The translations under genes were made by a program, and so were the position numbers. This document shows positions 1 through 8,119 of a DNA stretch of 40,833 nucleotides, in pieces; within the stretch, counting starts at the first letter, position 1; every line of letters begins with the position of its first letter. Source of the DNA: Chloroflexota bacterium. Lineage in GTDB: Bacteria > Chloroflexota > Dormibacteria > Dormibacterales > Dormibacteraceae. The notes under the pieces are model-generated. The model was given only the letters and a program-made list of their open reading frames with translations, was not told the DNA's origin and did not search any database. The DNA is taken from NCBI GenBank assembly GCA_005881025.1, contig VBFO01000088.1, forward strand, positions 1 to 40,833, in the 5' to 3' direction.

Positions 1-2
1 TC

Positions 3-620
3 GTCGGTCAGTTGCTCATGCTCACCGGTCCATTGGCGCTCTACGTTCTTCGCGGCCGTTACCGCGAGCCTCTCGACGGCCTGACCTTCGGTGCGGCCTC
101 TGCGCTCGGCTTCTCGCTCGCGACGGAACTGACCACTCTCTGGCCGCTCCTCGGCGGTCCTCTCGTCGCGACCGGCGATTCTGTCGACTGGGGCTTGAGG
201 CTGCTGCGACTCGGCGTCCTGGTCGCGCTTGTAAACGCCAGCACCACCGGGCTGATCACAGCCGCCCTGTGGCTTCAGCGCTACGACCGCAGGCGGTCCG
301 AGCGGGCGTGGGAAGCGGGCGTGCCGGCGACGGCGCTGGTGGCAGCCGGCGCGCAGGTGTTGCTGGCGATCGTCACCGTCGTGCTGCCGGAGCTGGGGAT
401 CCAGGTGCTCGTCTGGGTGTTGGCGGCGCTCGCGTTGACGCTCTACGTGCGTCAGGTCATCCACCAGGCGCTCCTGGCCGAGGGGTCGGTTCGTGAGATC
501 GGTCCCTCTGCGCCGTGTCCTGAGTGCCACCACGTGGTCCCAACCATGCGGTTCTGTCCCAACTGCGGTGCAGCTCGCGCCGCTGCCCCGCGCTCGTCGC
601 GGATCGGAACTGTCGCCTGA
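3..620 (+). CDS. PrsW-like membrane protein with C-terminal zinc ribbon (5' partial)
   Basis: The frame is open to the left edge, so the N-terminus is missing. The visible part begins in a hydrophobic region and carries EPLDGLTFGAASALGFS followed by ATEL. This resembles the second conserved block of PrsW-type intramembrane metalloproteases (EP-D-G..., Gly-rich, then Glu). The first PrsW block, which holds the catalytic Glu pair, would lie outside the window. Three or four more hydrophobic segments follow. The C-terminus ends in a cytosolic-type zinc ribbon with two CxxC pairs (CPECHH and CPNCG). The stop overlaps the next start as TGATG, and the next protein also carries a zinc ribbon, so the two are probably co-translated partners. 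The PrsW assignment rests on one motif block; an unrelated polytopic protein is possible. Confidence 0.5.
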   Translation, partial: VGQLLMLTGPLALYVLRGRYREPLDGLTFGAASALGFSLATELTTLWPLLGGPLVATGDSVDWGLRLLRLGVLVALVNASTTGLITAALWLQRYDRRRSERAWEAGVPATALVAAGAQVLLAIVTVVLPELGIQVLVWVLAALALTLYVRQVIHQALLAEGSVREIGPSAPCPECHHVVPTMRFCPNCGAARAAAPRSSRIGTVA

Positions 621-1411
621 TGGCTGTGCAGGTTGGGTACTGCGGACGCTGTGGCGCCGCGCTGACGCCGGGAGCGCCGTTCTGCGGGACATGCGGGACG
701 CCGGTGGGCCCTGTCGTCCCGATGGCGGCAGCGGCTTCGGCGACCCCCGCCGCCTATCAGGCTTACGCCTACCCCCGCGCGGTCGCCGCCCCACGATCCC
801 AGATCGGTCCGCAGGTCGCGATCTCGGCTGCGCTGATCGGAATCATCCTGATCGTCACCATCGCGGTCACGGCGTTCGCGATCCGCCAGTCTGTCGGTTC
901 GCATCAGAACTGCACCGCGAACTGCAGCCCCAGGGTCGTGACGCCGCTGCCCGCGTCTGCCACCTACAAGAGCCTTCAGTACAGGTACGAGCTGGACTAC
1001 AGCGAGCGGTGGACGGTCAGGAGCCAGGACACCGCCGGCATCGAGCTTGGCACCGACATCGGCCTGGTCAGGGTGGCAGGCACCAGCTCGAGCCAGCCCC
1101 TCGATCAGGTCATCCAGGGCCTGGTGTCGGGTTTGCCGACCGCCACCTACCAGAACGTCACCCGCGTTGACGACCTCAAGGGGGCGCATATAGGCGATCA
1201 GAACGGTCTCGGTGCCATCTACGCGGCCAACCTCATAGGAGCGAACTCGAAGGCGACGAAGATCCGATTCGCGGCCATCGCCGCCACGCGAGGCGGTGTC
1301 ACGGTGACTGTCTTCGCGCTCGATCCAGCCGATACCACCCGTTTCGCCAACGGCATGCCCGAGGGCTACGTCTTCGACTACATGTGCTCCCAGTTCCGCT
1401 GGGGTAGCTGA
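620..1411 (+). CDS. zinc-ribbon, single-pass membrane protein of unknown function
   Basis: This 263-aa protein starts at an ATG sharing one base with the upstream stop. An N-terminal zinc ribbon has Cys8/Cys11 and Cys22/Cys25. It is followed by an Ala/Pro/Tyr-rich linker and one transmembrane helix at about residues 66-88 (LIGIILIVTIAVTAF). The rest, about 92-263, should be outside the membrane and begins with two close cysteines (NCTANC). This architecture, with a cytoplasmic zinc ribbon, one helix and an exported domain, is common in high-GC Gram-positive-like bacteria, where the exported part is often uncharacterised. I do not recognise the exported domain. Overlap with the PrsW-like gene suggests a shared membrane function. 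Confidence 0.75.
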   Translation: MAVQVGYCGRCGAALTPGAPFCGTCGTPVGPVVPMAAAASATPAAYQAYAYPRAVAAPRSQIGPQVAISAALIGIILIVTIAVTAFAIRQSVGSHQNCTANCSPRVVTPLPASATYKSLQYRYELDYSERWTVRSQDTAGIELGTDIGLVRVAGTSSSQPLDQVIQGLVSGLPTATYQNVTRVDDLKGAHIGDQNGLGAIYAANLIGANSKATKIRFAAIAATRGGVTVTVFALDPADTTRFANGMPEGYVFDYMCSQFRWGS

Positions 1412-1421
1412 AAGTCTCCAG

Positions 1422-2045
1422 ATGGACACCGAGCTGATCGCGTTCGCCGGGGTGTCGCTGCTCCTGTCCGTGACACCTGGCCCAGACATGGCGGTCGTGA
1501 CTCGCAACGCACTGGCACACGGCCGGCGCGGCGTGGTGCTGACGACGACAGGCATCGCGCTCGCACTCTCGTTCTGGATCAGCGCGACTGCATTCGGCGT
1601 CTCCGCGCTGCTGCGCTCATCAGCTGACCTGTTTTTCGGGCTGAAGCTGATCGGCGCGGCCTATCTGGCGTACCTCGGCCTGCGGACGCTGGTCGACTCC
1701 AGGCACCAACCTGCCGATCTGCTCGCCACCGCGCCGCCGCCTGCACCGGCCCATGCGATCTTTCGGCAGGGCTTTCTTTCCGCCCTGACCAACCCCAAGC
1801 TCGGTGTGTTCTTCGTCACGTTCCTACCCCAGTTCGTGGTGCCGGGGCAGGCGGTGCTGCCACGGCTGTTGGAGCTTGGGCTGGTATTCGCGCTGATCGG
1901 ATGGACGTGGATGATCGCGTACGGGCTGATGGTCACGCGCATTCGAGCCTTCATCACCGCACCGCGCGTCCGGCAGTGGATGGAGAGGGTGACCGGTGTG
2001 GTGCTGCTCGGCTTTGGTGCCAGGCTGGCGGCCGAGAGGCTCTAG
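1422..2045 (+). CDS. LysE/RhtB-family amino-acid or metabolite exporter
   Basis: This 207-aa polytopic protein is of normal length for the LysE/RhtB family of small efflux carriers. Diagnostic features are the N-terminal TPGPDM motif at about residue 19, followed by a basic loop (AHGRRGVV), and the mid-protein ALTNPKLGVFF segment preceding FLPQFV. Six hydrophobic helices can be traced. Family members export amino acids such as lysine, threonine or homoserine lactone; the substrate cannot be told from sequence. The gene begins 10 nt after the zinc-ribbon gene and ends in a CTAG shared with the stop of the opposing GNAT gene. Confidence 0.9.
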   Translation: MDTELIAFAGVSLLLSVTPGPDMAVVTRNALAHGRRGVVLTTTGIALALSFWISATAFGVSALLRSSADLFFGLKLIGAAYLAYLGLRTLVDSRHQPADLLATAPPPAPAHAIFRQGFLSALTNPKLGVFFVTFLPQFVVPGQAVLPRLLELGLVFALIGWTWMIAYGLMVTRIRAFITAPRVRQWMERVTGVVLLGFGARLAAERL

Positions 2046-2578
2046 GTCTCGTCCGGCAGGTCGAAGGTGATTTCGTAAACGCCGCCCACAAGCTTCGCCT
2101 GGTGGATCCATCCCATCTTGCGCAGCAGGCCGAGCATCTGCTGGTTCTCCGGCAGCACGATCAGCGAGAAGGTCTTGATTCCGTGCGCCCGGGCGACCTT
2201 GGCGAGGACCGCGAGCAGCGTGCGGCCGAGGCCACGACGCTGGAACTCGTCCACCACCGCGACCGCCGTCTCGGCCACGTCGGTTCCCACGACCCGGTCG
2301 TAACGGGCCACCCCGAGGATCCGCTCTTTCCCTGTCGGACGGTGCGAGGTGGCGACGATCGCGAAGCGGTCGTTGTAGTCGACCACCGCCAGGCGGTGGG
2401 CCATAGCATCGGGGAGCCGTTTGAGTGGCGAGAAGAACCGGAAGTAAACGGTCCGCTCCGACATCGCGGCCACCGCCTCGTGAAGGAGAGGCTCGTCCTC
2501 GGGGACGATGGGCCGGATATGGACCTTGGTCCCTTCCCTCAGCTCGATCGTTCGCGGTTCGAATCCCGCTATGGCCAC
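2042..2578 (-). CDS. GNAT-family acetyltransferase, Pat-like
   Basis: This 178-aa GNAT N-acetyltransferase transfers an acyl group from acyl-CoA to an amine or protein lysine. The N-terminus has the HIRPIVPEDE block and YFRFFSP typical of Pat/YfiQ-type GNAT domains. Acetyl-CoA-binding motif A is QRRGLGRTLL at about residues 118-127, and a C-terminal NQQMLGLLRKMGW matches motif B. It is visibly homologous to the GNAT domain of the 900-aa protein at 17856. The GTG start at 2578 has no Shine-Dalgarno but has TACCTT 8 nt upstream, which suggests leaderless translation. The substrate is unknown; protein lysine acetylation is the best guess from the family. Confidence 0.85.
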   Translation of the reverse strand: MAIAGFEPRTIELREGTKVHIRPIVPEDEPLLHEAVAAMSERTVYFRFFSPLKRLPDAMAHRLAVVDYNDRFAIVATSHRPTGKERILGVARYDRVVGTDVAETAVAVVDEFQRRGLGRTLLAVLAKVARAHGIKTFSLIVLPENQQMLGLLRKMGWIHQAKLVGGVYEITFDLPDET

Positions 2579-2586
2579 GGCCGGTA

Positions 2587-2592
2587 AAGGTA
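2587..2592 (-). promoter_or_regulatory. putative leaderless -10 element for the GNAT gene
   Basis: TACCTT on the minus strand lies 8 nt before the GTG start at 2578, with no Shine-Dalgarno between them. It is back to back with the element at 2601-2606 in a 34-bp divergent gap. No good -35 hexamer is visible. Confidence 0.4.
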
Positions 2593-2600
2593 CGCCCTAC

Positions 2601-2606
2601 TAGGAT
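2601..2606 (+). promoter_or_regulatory. putative leaderless -10 element for the GT87-like gene
   Basis: TAGGAT ends 6 nt before the GTG at 2613. The TAnnnT plus 6-7 nt layout matches the leaderless promoters described for Actinobacteria and Deinococcus. The G-run before GTG could alternatively be read as a weak ribosome site. Confidence 0.45.
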
Positions 2607-2612
2607 TCGGGG

Positions 2613-3809
2613 GTGCCGGCAGCGGCCCGACGAAATCTCACCATCGCAGCAGCCGCAGCCGCAACTGCAGTCGCTGCGGTCTACGACCTGTGGCTGTGGC
2701 TGACCAACTACGCCGCCGATAACTTTCACAACGACTTCACCTTCTATTACGCCGCGGCCCGACTTGGGCTGCAGCACGGATGGGCGCGGCTCTACGACCT
2801 GGGGCTGCAGCAGCAGCAGCTCGACGCAATCGAATCGCACATCACAGTCGCGCAGCTGGCGCGCTACGTCAGCCCGCCGCCGCTGGCCTGGCTGATGATC
2901 CCGCTCACGCCGCTTCCCTATCAGATCGCCTACTGGGCCTGGAGCGCGGTGCTCGCCGGCGCGCTCGTGCTGGCGTGGCGGCTCACGGCGCCGGATCAGG
3001 GCCGCGCCAGCCTGATCTTTCTCGTCGCTGCGGTGGGATGGTTGCCGGTCATCTACGGCCTGCAGCTTGGGCAGCCGGCGCTGCTTGTGGCCGCCGCGGT
3101 CGCGTGCTGCAGCTGGCTGCTCAGGCACGACCGGCCCCTTGCCGCGGGCGCGGTGCTGGGCTTTCTGGTGCTCAAGCCACAGCTTGCACTGCTGGTCCCG
3201 CCCGCCCTGCTGGTCATGGGTCGCTGGCGCGCATTTGCAGGCGCGGCAGTCGCGATCGGGCTCCTGGTGGTGGCCTCTTTGATCGCCCTGGGCCCGCAGG
3301 GGACAGAGACCTATCTGGCACGCCTGGCTTTTGCCTCCGGCGTGCCCGAGAACCGATCACAAACGCTAGCCGCATGGATCCCAAATCTGGAGCTGACGCG
3401 GGCGGTCCAGGCGGTGATCGCCGCCTGGACGCTGGCGCTCCTGTACCGGCTGCGCCGCGGCGATGCCCGCATGCCGCTCTCGGTGGCGCTCGTCGGAGGC
3501 CTGGCCGCCAGCCCCTACGCCCACTACGACGACCTCACCATGCTGGGTCTGGCGGCACTCCTGTATCTCGGCGCGCCGCACCCACGCTGGACCTGGACGT
3601 ACTTGCTGGGAGTCGTCATCGCGGCCGAAGGCTTTCCCATTTGGGGCGCAGGGCCGGTGCTGGCTGGAGAGCTCGGTGCTTTGGCCCTGCTCTCAGTCGC
3701 GGCGCTGAAACATGACGACGGCGATGCCGAGCAGCACCACGCCGAAGGCCAACATCACACCGACCTCGAGCGGGATCGGCAGCACGTGGCCATTGATGGT
3801 GAGTCCTAG
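2613..3809 (+). CDS. GT87-like (DUF2029) polyprenyl-sugar mannosyltransferase, membrane
   Basis: This 398-aa polytopic protein has the family's first extracytoplasmic loop pattern, DFTFYYAAARLGLQHG then LYD, in which the first Asp is the presumed catalytic residue of GT-C glycosyltransferases. About ten hydrophobic helices follow. Family members use polyprenyl-phosphate mannose to build envelope glycans; the acceptor here is unknown. The start is the GTG placed 6 nt after a TAGGAT element. The last ~39 residues, from about KHDDGD on, are hydrophilic and lie entirely antisense to the ABC permease at 3693. That tail is probably not conserved and may reflect a frameshift near 3705, since a TGA lies in another frame at 3708. 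Confidence 0.8.
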   Translation: MPAAARRNLTIAAAAAATAVAAVYDLWLWLTNYAADNFHNDFTFYYAAARLGLQHGWARLYDLGLQQQQLDAIESHITVAQLARYVSPPPLAWLMIPLTPLPYQIAYWAWSAVLAGALVLAWRLTAPDQGRASLIFLVAAVGWLPVIYGLQLGQPALLVAAAVACCSWLLRHDRPLAAGAVLGFLVLKPQLALLVPPALLVMGRWRAFAGAAVAIGLLVVASLIALGPQGTETYLARLAFASGVPENRSQTLAAWIPNLELTRAVQAVIAAWTLALLYRLRRGDARMPLSVALVGGLAASPYAHYDDLTMLGLAALLYLGAPHPRWTWTYLLGVVIAAEGFPIWGAGPVLAGELGALALLSVAALKHDDGDAEQHHAEGQHHTDLERDRQHVAIDGES

Positions 3810-4574
3810 CCGGTCCACCACTGCGCTCGACAGTCCTGAATCGGAGAGCACCACCCGCCGCAGTGGATCGATGCCGTATGAAGCCGGATCGAGGCGCGTG
3901 AGGACCGTCATCCACCCGGGAAGGCCAGTGAGCGGGAAGAGCGCGCCCGACAGGAAGAACATCGGCATCATCAGGAAGTTCATCACCACCTGGAATCCCT
4001 GCAGCGACTTCATCATCGAGGCCAGCATCACCCCGAACGATGCGAGGCCGAAAGCCAGCACCGCCGCAAGCGGAATGATCGCCAGCACGGTCAGCACGCT
4101 CAGCTTCACACCGACGAAGGGCGCGAGCACGAGCAGGATCAAGCCCTGGATCATCGCCTGAGTCGTGCCGCCCAACGCCTTGCCAACTGCGACCGCCCAC
4201 CGATCGATCGGCGCCACCAGCACCTCTTTGAGGAACCCGAACTCGCGATCCCACACTATCGACATCGCGCCGAATATGGCCGTGAACAGGATCGACATGC
4301 CGATGATGCCGGGATACATGAACTGGATGTAGGAAAGGCCGCCGCGGGCTCCGAACAGCGTTCCGCTGCCCAATGACGAGCTGAGGCCTGACCCGAACAC
4401 GATCAGGAAGAGGAGCGGCTGCGCGAGTGAGGCCACCAGCCGCCAGCGATCGCGCCAGTACCGAAGGATGTCGCGGTACCAGATGATGTAAATCGCGCGC
4501 AGGCTCGCTGCGCGGGTGTCGACAGGAATCGTCAGGTCTGCTGCCATCGGCTTGGTCGCGGTCTCGACGCTCAA
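3693..4574 (-). CDS. ABC-2 type transporter permease (DrrB-like)
   Basis: This 293-aa membrane subunit of an ABC exporter has six helices. The family-typical C-terminal part FLSGALFPLTGLP precedes the last membrane spans, and an N-terminal amphipathic segment (WYRDILRYWRDRWR) precedes helix 1. The start ATG overlaps the stop of the ATPase gene by 4 nt (ATGA), so the two are translationally coupled and form one transporter. DrrAB-type exporters move lipids, antibiotics or other hydrophobic compounds; the cargo cannot be inferred here. The 3' end overlaps the convergent GT87-like gene by 117 nt. Confidence 0.93.
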   Translation of the reverse strand: MSVETATKPMAADLTIPVDTRAASLRAIYIIWYRDILRYWRDRWRLVASLAQPLLFLIVFGSGLSSSLGSGTLFGARGGLSYIQFMYPGIIGMSILFTAIFGAMSIVWDREFGFLKEVLVAPIDRWAVAVGKALGGTTQAMIQGLILLVLAPFVGVKLSVLTVLAIIPLAAVLAFGLASFGVMLASMMKSLQGFQVVMNFLMMPMFFLSGALFPLTGLPGWMTVLTRLDPASYGIDPLRRVVLSDSGLSSAVVDRLGLTINGHVLPIPLEVGVMLAFGVVLLGIAVVMFQRRD

Positions 4575-5557
4575 CGACGCCTCCCCATCCAGCGGCTGGC
4601 CATCTGGCGCATCCGGTCACGGTCGCCCGCCTCTTCGTCCCGGATCGCGCGCCCGGTGAGCTTCAAGAAGACATCGTCCAGGCTCGGCCGGCGCAGCGAG
4701 ATCGTGTCTACCGGCACCGTCAGCTCGCGCACCAGCCTGGGCACGAACTTCTTGCCGTCCGGCACCTCCATTCGAAGAGTTCCGTCGACGCGCGTCGGCG
4801 TCACCCTGAATGACTTCTCGATCTCTTCCGCTGCTGCGTCGAGCTGCGTCGAGGTCATCGTCACCACGTCACCTCCGACCATTGCCTTCAGCTGGTCCGG
4901 GGTGCCCAGAGCCACGATCTGACCGCGATCGATGATGGCGATCCTGTCGCAGTACTCGGCCTCATCCATGTAGTGCGTCGTCATGAAGATCGTGATCCCG
5001 GTCCGCGAGCGAAGGTCATTGAGGTGCGTCCAGATGTTGCGGCGCGTCTGCGGGTCGAGGCCGAGCGTGGGCTCGTCGAGGAACAGGATCTGCGGCTCGT
5101 GCAGCATGCCGCGCGCGATCTCCAGGCGGCGCTTCATTCCGCCTGAGTAAGTCCGGACCTGCGAGGAGGCGCGGTCGGTCAGCTGCAGCAGCTCGAGCAT
5201 CTGGTCGATCCGCGCGCGCCTGACTTCAGCGGGAACGCTGTAGATGAACGCGTGGAACTCGAGGTTCTCGCGACCCGTCAGCTGATCATCGAGGGACGGG
5301 TCCTGGAAGACGAGCCCAATCTTTTGCCGGACGCGTGCAGGATCGTGCACGACATCGATGCCCGCCACCCGCGCGGTGCCGGCCGTCGGGCTGAGCAGCG
5401 TGCAGAGCATTGAGATCGTCGTCGACTTGCCCGCACCGTTGGGCCCGAGGAATCCGAAGATCTCCCCAGGCGCAACCTGCAGGTCGATGCCGCGCACCGC
5501 CTCCAGCTCGCCGTACTTCTTGACCAGGCCCTTCGCCTCGATCACCGCTTCCGCCAC
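4571..5557 (-). CDS. ABC transporter ATP-binding protein, DrrA family
   Basis: This 328-aa ATPase has Walker A GPNGAGKST at about residues 38-46, signature YSGGMKRRLEIARG, Walker B ILFLDEPTLGLDP and switch histidine in TTHYMDEAE. The C-terminal ~100 residues correspond to the regulatory extension of the daunorubicin-resistance (DrrA) subfamily, ending in SLDDVFLKLTG, which is diagnostic. The GTG start at 5557 is preceded by a GAGGAG ribosome site about 10 nt upstream. It is 18 nt downstream of the crotonase gene and overlaps its permease, so pruA, crotonase, ATPase and permease look like one transcription unit. Confidence 0.95.
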   Translation of the reverse strand: MAEAVIEAKGLVKKYGELEAVRGIDLQVAPGEIFGFLGPNGAGKSTTISMLCTLLSPTAGTARVAGIDVVHDPARVRQKIGLVFQDPSLDDQLTGRENLEFHAFIYSVPAEVRRARIDQMLELLQLTDRASSQVRTYSGGMKRRLEIARGMLHEPQILFLDEPTLGLDPQTRRNIWTHLNDLRSRTGITIFMTTHYMDEAEYCDRIAIIDRGQIVALGTPDQLKAMVGGDVVTMTSTQLDAAAEEIEKSFRVTPTRVDGTLRMEVPDGKKFVPRLVRELTVPVDTISLRRPSLDDVFLKLTGRAIRDEEAGDRDRMRQMASRWMGRRR

Positions 5558-5575
5558 GTCTTCAGTCTCCTCGGT

Positions 5576-6355
5576 TCAGCTCTCTCCGTGCCGGCCTTTG
5601 CCGGAGGCGAACTTGCGCGCACCCTCCTGCGATTCGCCTGATGCGATCACGCGCACCCCTCCCCTGTACTCGGTGTTGATCGCCTCGCTCAGGCCCAGCG
5701 ACCACTGCCCGAAGGCGCTTTTCCGATCGGCCCGCATGGCCCGCTGCGGAAACTCCGTCAGCGATCGAGCCAGGCCCTGGGCTTCAGCGAGCGCCTCTCC
5801 CGCCGGCACCAGCCTTTCGACCAGCCCGATCTGAAAGGCTTCCACGGCCGGCACCGGCCGGCCGGTCAGGATCAGATCGAGAGCCCGTCCCTGACCGACC
5901 AGGCGCGGCAGCCGGATCGTGCCACCGTCGATCAAGGGCACGCCGAACCGCCGGTTGAAGACCCCGAACGTGGCAGTCCGCCCTGCCACTCGAAGGTCGC
6001 ACCACAGCGCCAGCTCGAGCCCTCCCGCGACGGCGTAGCCCTCGATCGCGGCGATCACAGGCTTGCTCAGCTGCATCCGCGTGGGCCCCATCGGCCCGTC
6101 TCCCCGCCTGGAGCTGGGCGCAGAGATCAGGCGCCGCCGGTTGCGCCCCGCAGCTATCTCCTTTAGGTCATAGCCGGCGCAGAAGTTGCCGCCGGCTCCG
6201 GTGAGGATCGCCACCGACAGCTCCTTGTCCTTGTCGAACCGCTTGAAGCAGACGGCGAGGTCGGCGGCGGTTGCCGAGTCGACTGCATTTCGGGCTGCAG
6301 GCCGATCGATCGTGACGGTGACGACCGCCCTATCGACGTCGTAGTGCACGGTCAC
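5576..6355 (-). CDS. crotonase-fold protein (enoyl-CoA hydratase/isomerase family), active-site variant
   Basis: This 259-aa protein is of normal length for a crotonase monomer. The two oxyanion-hole segments are present: GAGGNFCAGYDL at about residues 54-65 and EGYAVAGGLELAL at about 110-122. The CoA-binding fold therefore looks intact. Aligned from memory with rat mitochondrial enoyl-CoA hydratase, the two catalytic glutamates (Glu144, Glu164) correspond to Asn (in FGVFNRRFG) and Asp (in RALDLILTG). A classical hydratase reaction is therefore doubtful; isomerase, hydrolase or another crotonase chemistry is possible. The GTG start follows pruA by 16 nt. Confidence 0.88.
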   Translation of the reverse strand: MTVHYDVDRAVVTVTIDRPAARNAVDSATAADLAVCFKRFDKDKELSVAILTGAGGNFCAGYDLKEIAAGRNRRRLISAPSSRRGDGPMGPTRMQLSKPVIAAIEGYAVAGGLELALWCDLRVAGRTATFGVFNRRFGVPLIDGGTIRLPRLVGQGRALDLILTGRPVPAVEAFQIGLVERLVPAGEALAEAQGLARSLTEFPQRAMRADRKSAFGQWSLGLSEAINTEYRGGVRVIASGESQEGARKFASGKGRHGES

Positions 6356-6371
6356 CGGAGGCTCGTGTCGG

Positions 6372-8021
6372 TTACGGCCCGTCCGTCGGCTCAGCGTCCA
6401 TGTACGGGTAGCGATGGTCGGTGGGCGGCGCGTAGGTCTCCTTGATCGTGCGGGGGCTCGTCCAGCGGATGAGGTTCAGAAACGACCCTGCTTTGTCGTT
6501 GGTACCTGATGCGCGGGCGCCGCCGAACGGCTGCATGCCTACAACCGCTCCGGTGGGCTTGTCGTTGATGTAGAAGTTGCCCGCAGCGTTGACCAGAGTT
6601 TCGGACGCGGTGCGAATCGCTTTGCGGTCCCGGGCAAAGATCGCGCCCGTCAATCCGTAAGGGCTGGTCCGGTCGCACAGCTGCAGCGTCTCCTCGAACT
6701 TGCCGTCCGGATACGGGTAGACGGTGAGGATCGGGCCGAACAGCTCTTCCTTGAGGAGGCGGAAGTCGGGGTCGGTGGTCTCGATCACCGTCGGACGCAC
6801 GAACCAACCGACCGAATCGTCGCCCTTGCCGCCGGCGACCACCGTGGCGGCACCGTTCGTGCGCGCGTACTCGATGGCCGACATGTGTTTTGCGTAAGCC
6901 TTGCCGTCGATCACCGCCCCCATGAAGTTCTTGAAGTCGGCCACATCACCCTGCGGAATCTCGTCCACCTGGGTGGCCATGTCAGAGCGCAGCTGCTTCC
7001 ACATCGACTGCGGGATGTAGGCGCGCGAGGCAGCCGAGCATTTCTGACCCTGGTACTCGAAAGCCCCGCGGACGAGCGCCGTGCGCAGAGCCTGCACGTC
7101 GGCCGACTCGTGCGCGACCACGAAGTCCTTACCTCCGGTCTCGCCGACGAGGCGCGGATAGGTGCGGTACTTGTCGATGTTCGCGCCAACCGTCTTCCAC
7201 ATCATCTGGAATACGTCGGTCGAGCCGGTGAAGTGAATGCCCGCGAGCTCCGGGTGATTGAGTACGCGCTCGGAGATCTCCGAGGCGCTGCCGCTCACCA
7301 TGTTGATGACGCCAGGAGGCAAGCCGGCCTCGGTCAGCAGCTCCATCAGGAAGTGCGATGCCAGCACGGTTTGCGTAGCCGGCTTGAAGACGACAGTGTT
7401 GCCCATGAGCATCGGCGCTGTTGGAAGGTTGGCCCCGATCGACGTGAAGTTGAAAGGACTGACCGCGAAGATGAAACCTTCCAGTGGCCGGAACTCGAAA
7501 CGGTTCCAGGCGCTTGCGTCATTCAAGGGCTGCTGCCTCAGCAGCTGGTCCCCGAAGTAAGCGTTGTAGCGCCAGAAGTCGATCGATTCGCAGGCGGCGT
7601 CGATCTCGGCCTGGTGCACCGTTTTCGACTGGCCGAGCATGGTGGCGGCATTGATGGTGTCGCGCCATGGACCGGCCAGCAGTGCGGCGGCGCGCAGCAG
7701 CACGGCGGCGCGCTCGTGATAAGAGGTGGCGGCCCACATCTTGCGCGCGCTCAGAGCGCTGCTGATGGCGTCGTCGAAGTCTTTGACCGACCCCACCGCG
7801 TACTGGGCGATGCTGAGCTCCTTCCGGTGGGGCGATCTCAGGTCGCCTTTTGAAGCCCCCCCGCGCCGCTCGCCGTTGATCATCATCGGAACCTCGGTGC
7901 GCGCGTCGGTCAGATCGGCCAGGCGAGCTTTCAAGGTCTTGCGGTGAGAATCGCTGGGCGCGTACTGGCGCACCGGCTCGTTGATTGGCAGCGGGACCTG
8001 GAAATGTCCGTCGGCGGTCAT
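6372..8021 (-). CDS. pruA: L-glutamate gamma-semialdehyde (1-pyrroline-5-carboxylate) dehydrogenase
   Basis: This 549-aa NAD-dependent aldehyde dehydrogenase oxidises glutamate semialdehyde/P5C to glutamate in proline breakdown. The general-base Glu lies in VGETGGKD (about residue 294) and the nucleophile Cys in GQKCSAASRA (about residue 328); both are typical of the P5CDH group, as are the ~540-residue length and the C-terminal QPFGGARASGTNDKAG. The ATG at 8021 is preceded by GAAGGAG, 5-6 nt upstream. It heads a minus-strand run with the crotonase and the ABC exporter. No proline dehydrogenase (PutA/PRODH) is present in the window. Confidence 0.95.
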   Translation of the reverse strand: MTADGHFQVPLPINEPVRQYAPSDSHRKTLKARLADLTDARTEVPMMINGERRGGASKGDLRSPHRKELSIAQYAVGSVKDFDDAISSALSARKMWAATSYHERAAVLLRAAALLAGPWRDTINAATMLGQSKTVHQAEIDAACESIDFWRYNAYFGDQLLRQQPLNDASAWNRFEFRPLEGFIFAVSPFNFTSIGANLPTAPMLMGNTVVFKPATQTVLASHFLMELLTEAGLPPGVINMVSGSASEISERVLNHPELAGIHFTGSTDVFQMMWKTVGANIDKYRTYPRLVGETGGKDFVVAHESADVQALRTALVRGAFEYQGQKCSAASRAYIPQSMWKQLRSDMATQVDEIPQGDVADFKNFMGAVIDGKAYAKHMSAIEYARTNGAATVVAGGKGDDSVGWFVRPTVIETTDPDFRLLKEELFGPILTVYPYPDGKFEETLQLCDRTSPYGLTGAIFARDRKAIRTASETLVNAAGNFYINDKPTGAVVGMQPFGGARASGTNDKAGSFLNLIRWTSPRTIKETYAPPTDHRYPYMDAEPTDGP

Positions 8022-8107
8022 GTTTTCTCCTTCAGGAGTGGAGGGTTCGCATGCGTTCTATCAGGGTAACCCCAGCCCGTATCCACCCGTGAGCCGCCCG
8101 AACGGTT

Positions 8108-8113
8108 GGAGGT
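8108..8113 (+). promoter_or_regulatory. strong Shine-Dalgarno GGAGGT in front of an in-frame CTG
   Basis: GGAGGT ends 6 nt before CTG at 8120, which is in frame with the nucleotidyltransferase. The next conventional start, GTG 8177, has no ribosome site. This decides the start in favour of CTG. Confidence 0.55.
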
Positions 8114-8119
8114 GCTCTA

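Noticed and set aside
452-1555. 367-codon open frame on the minus strand over the zinc-ribbon gene
   Set aside because: Its composition is Arg/Asp/Gly-rich without motifs, while the plus strand encodes recognisable zinc ribbons and a membrane helix.
2556-2566. tRNA T-loop-like GGTTCGAATCC
   Set aside because: The flanking stem does not pair beyond two bases, no acceptor or anticodon arm is present, and it lies inside the GNAT gene start.
1824-3128. 434-codon open frame on the minus strand
   Set aside because: It runs across three genes on both strands and has low-complexity Arg/Pro-rich composition, typical of shadow frames in GC-rich DNA.
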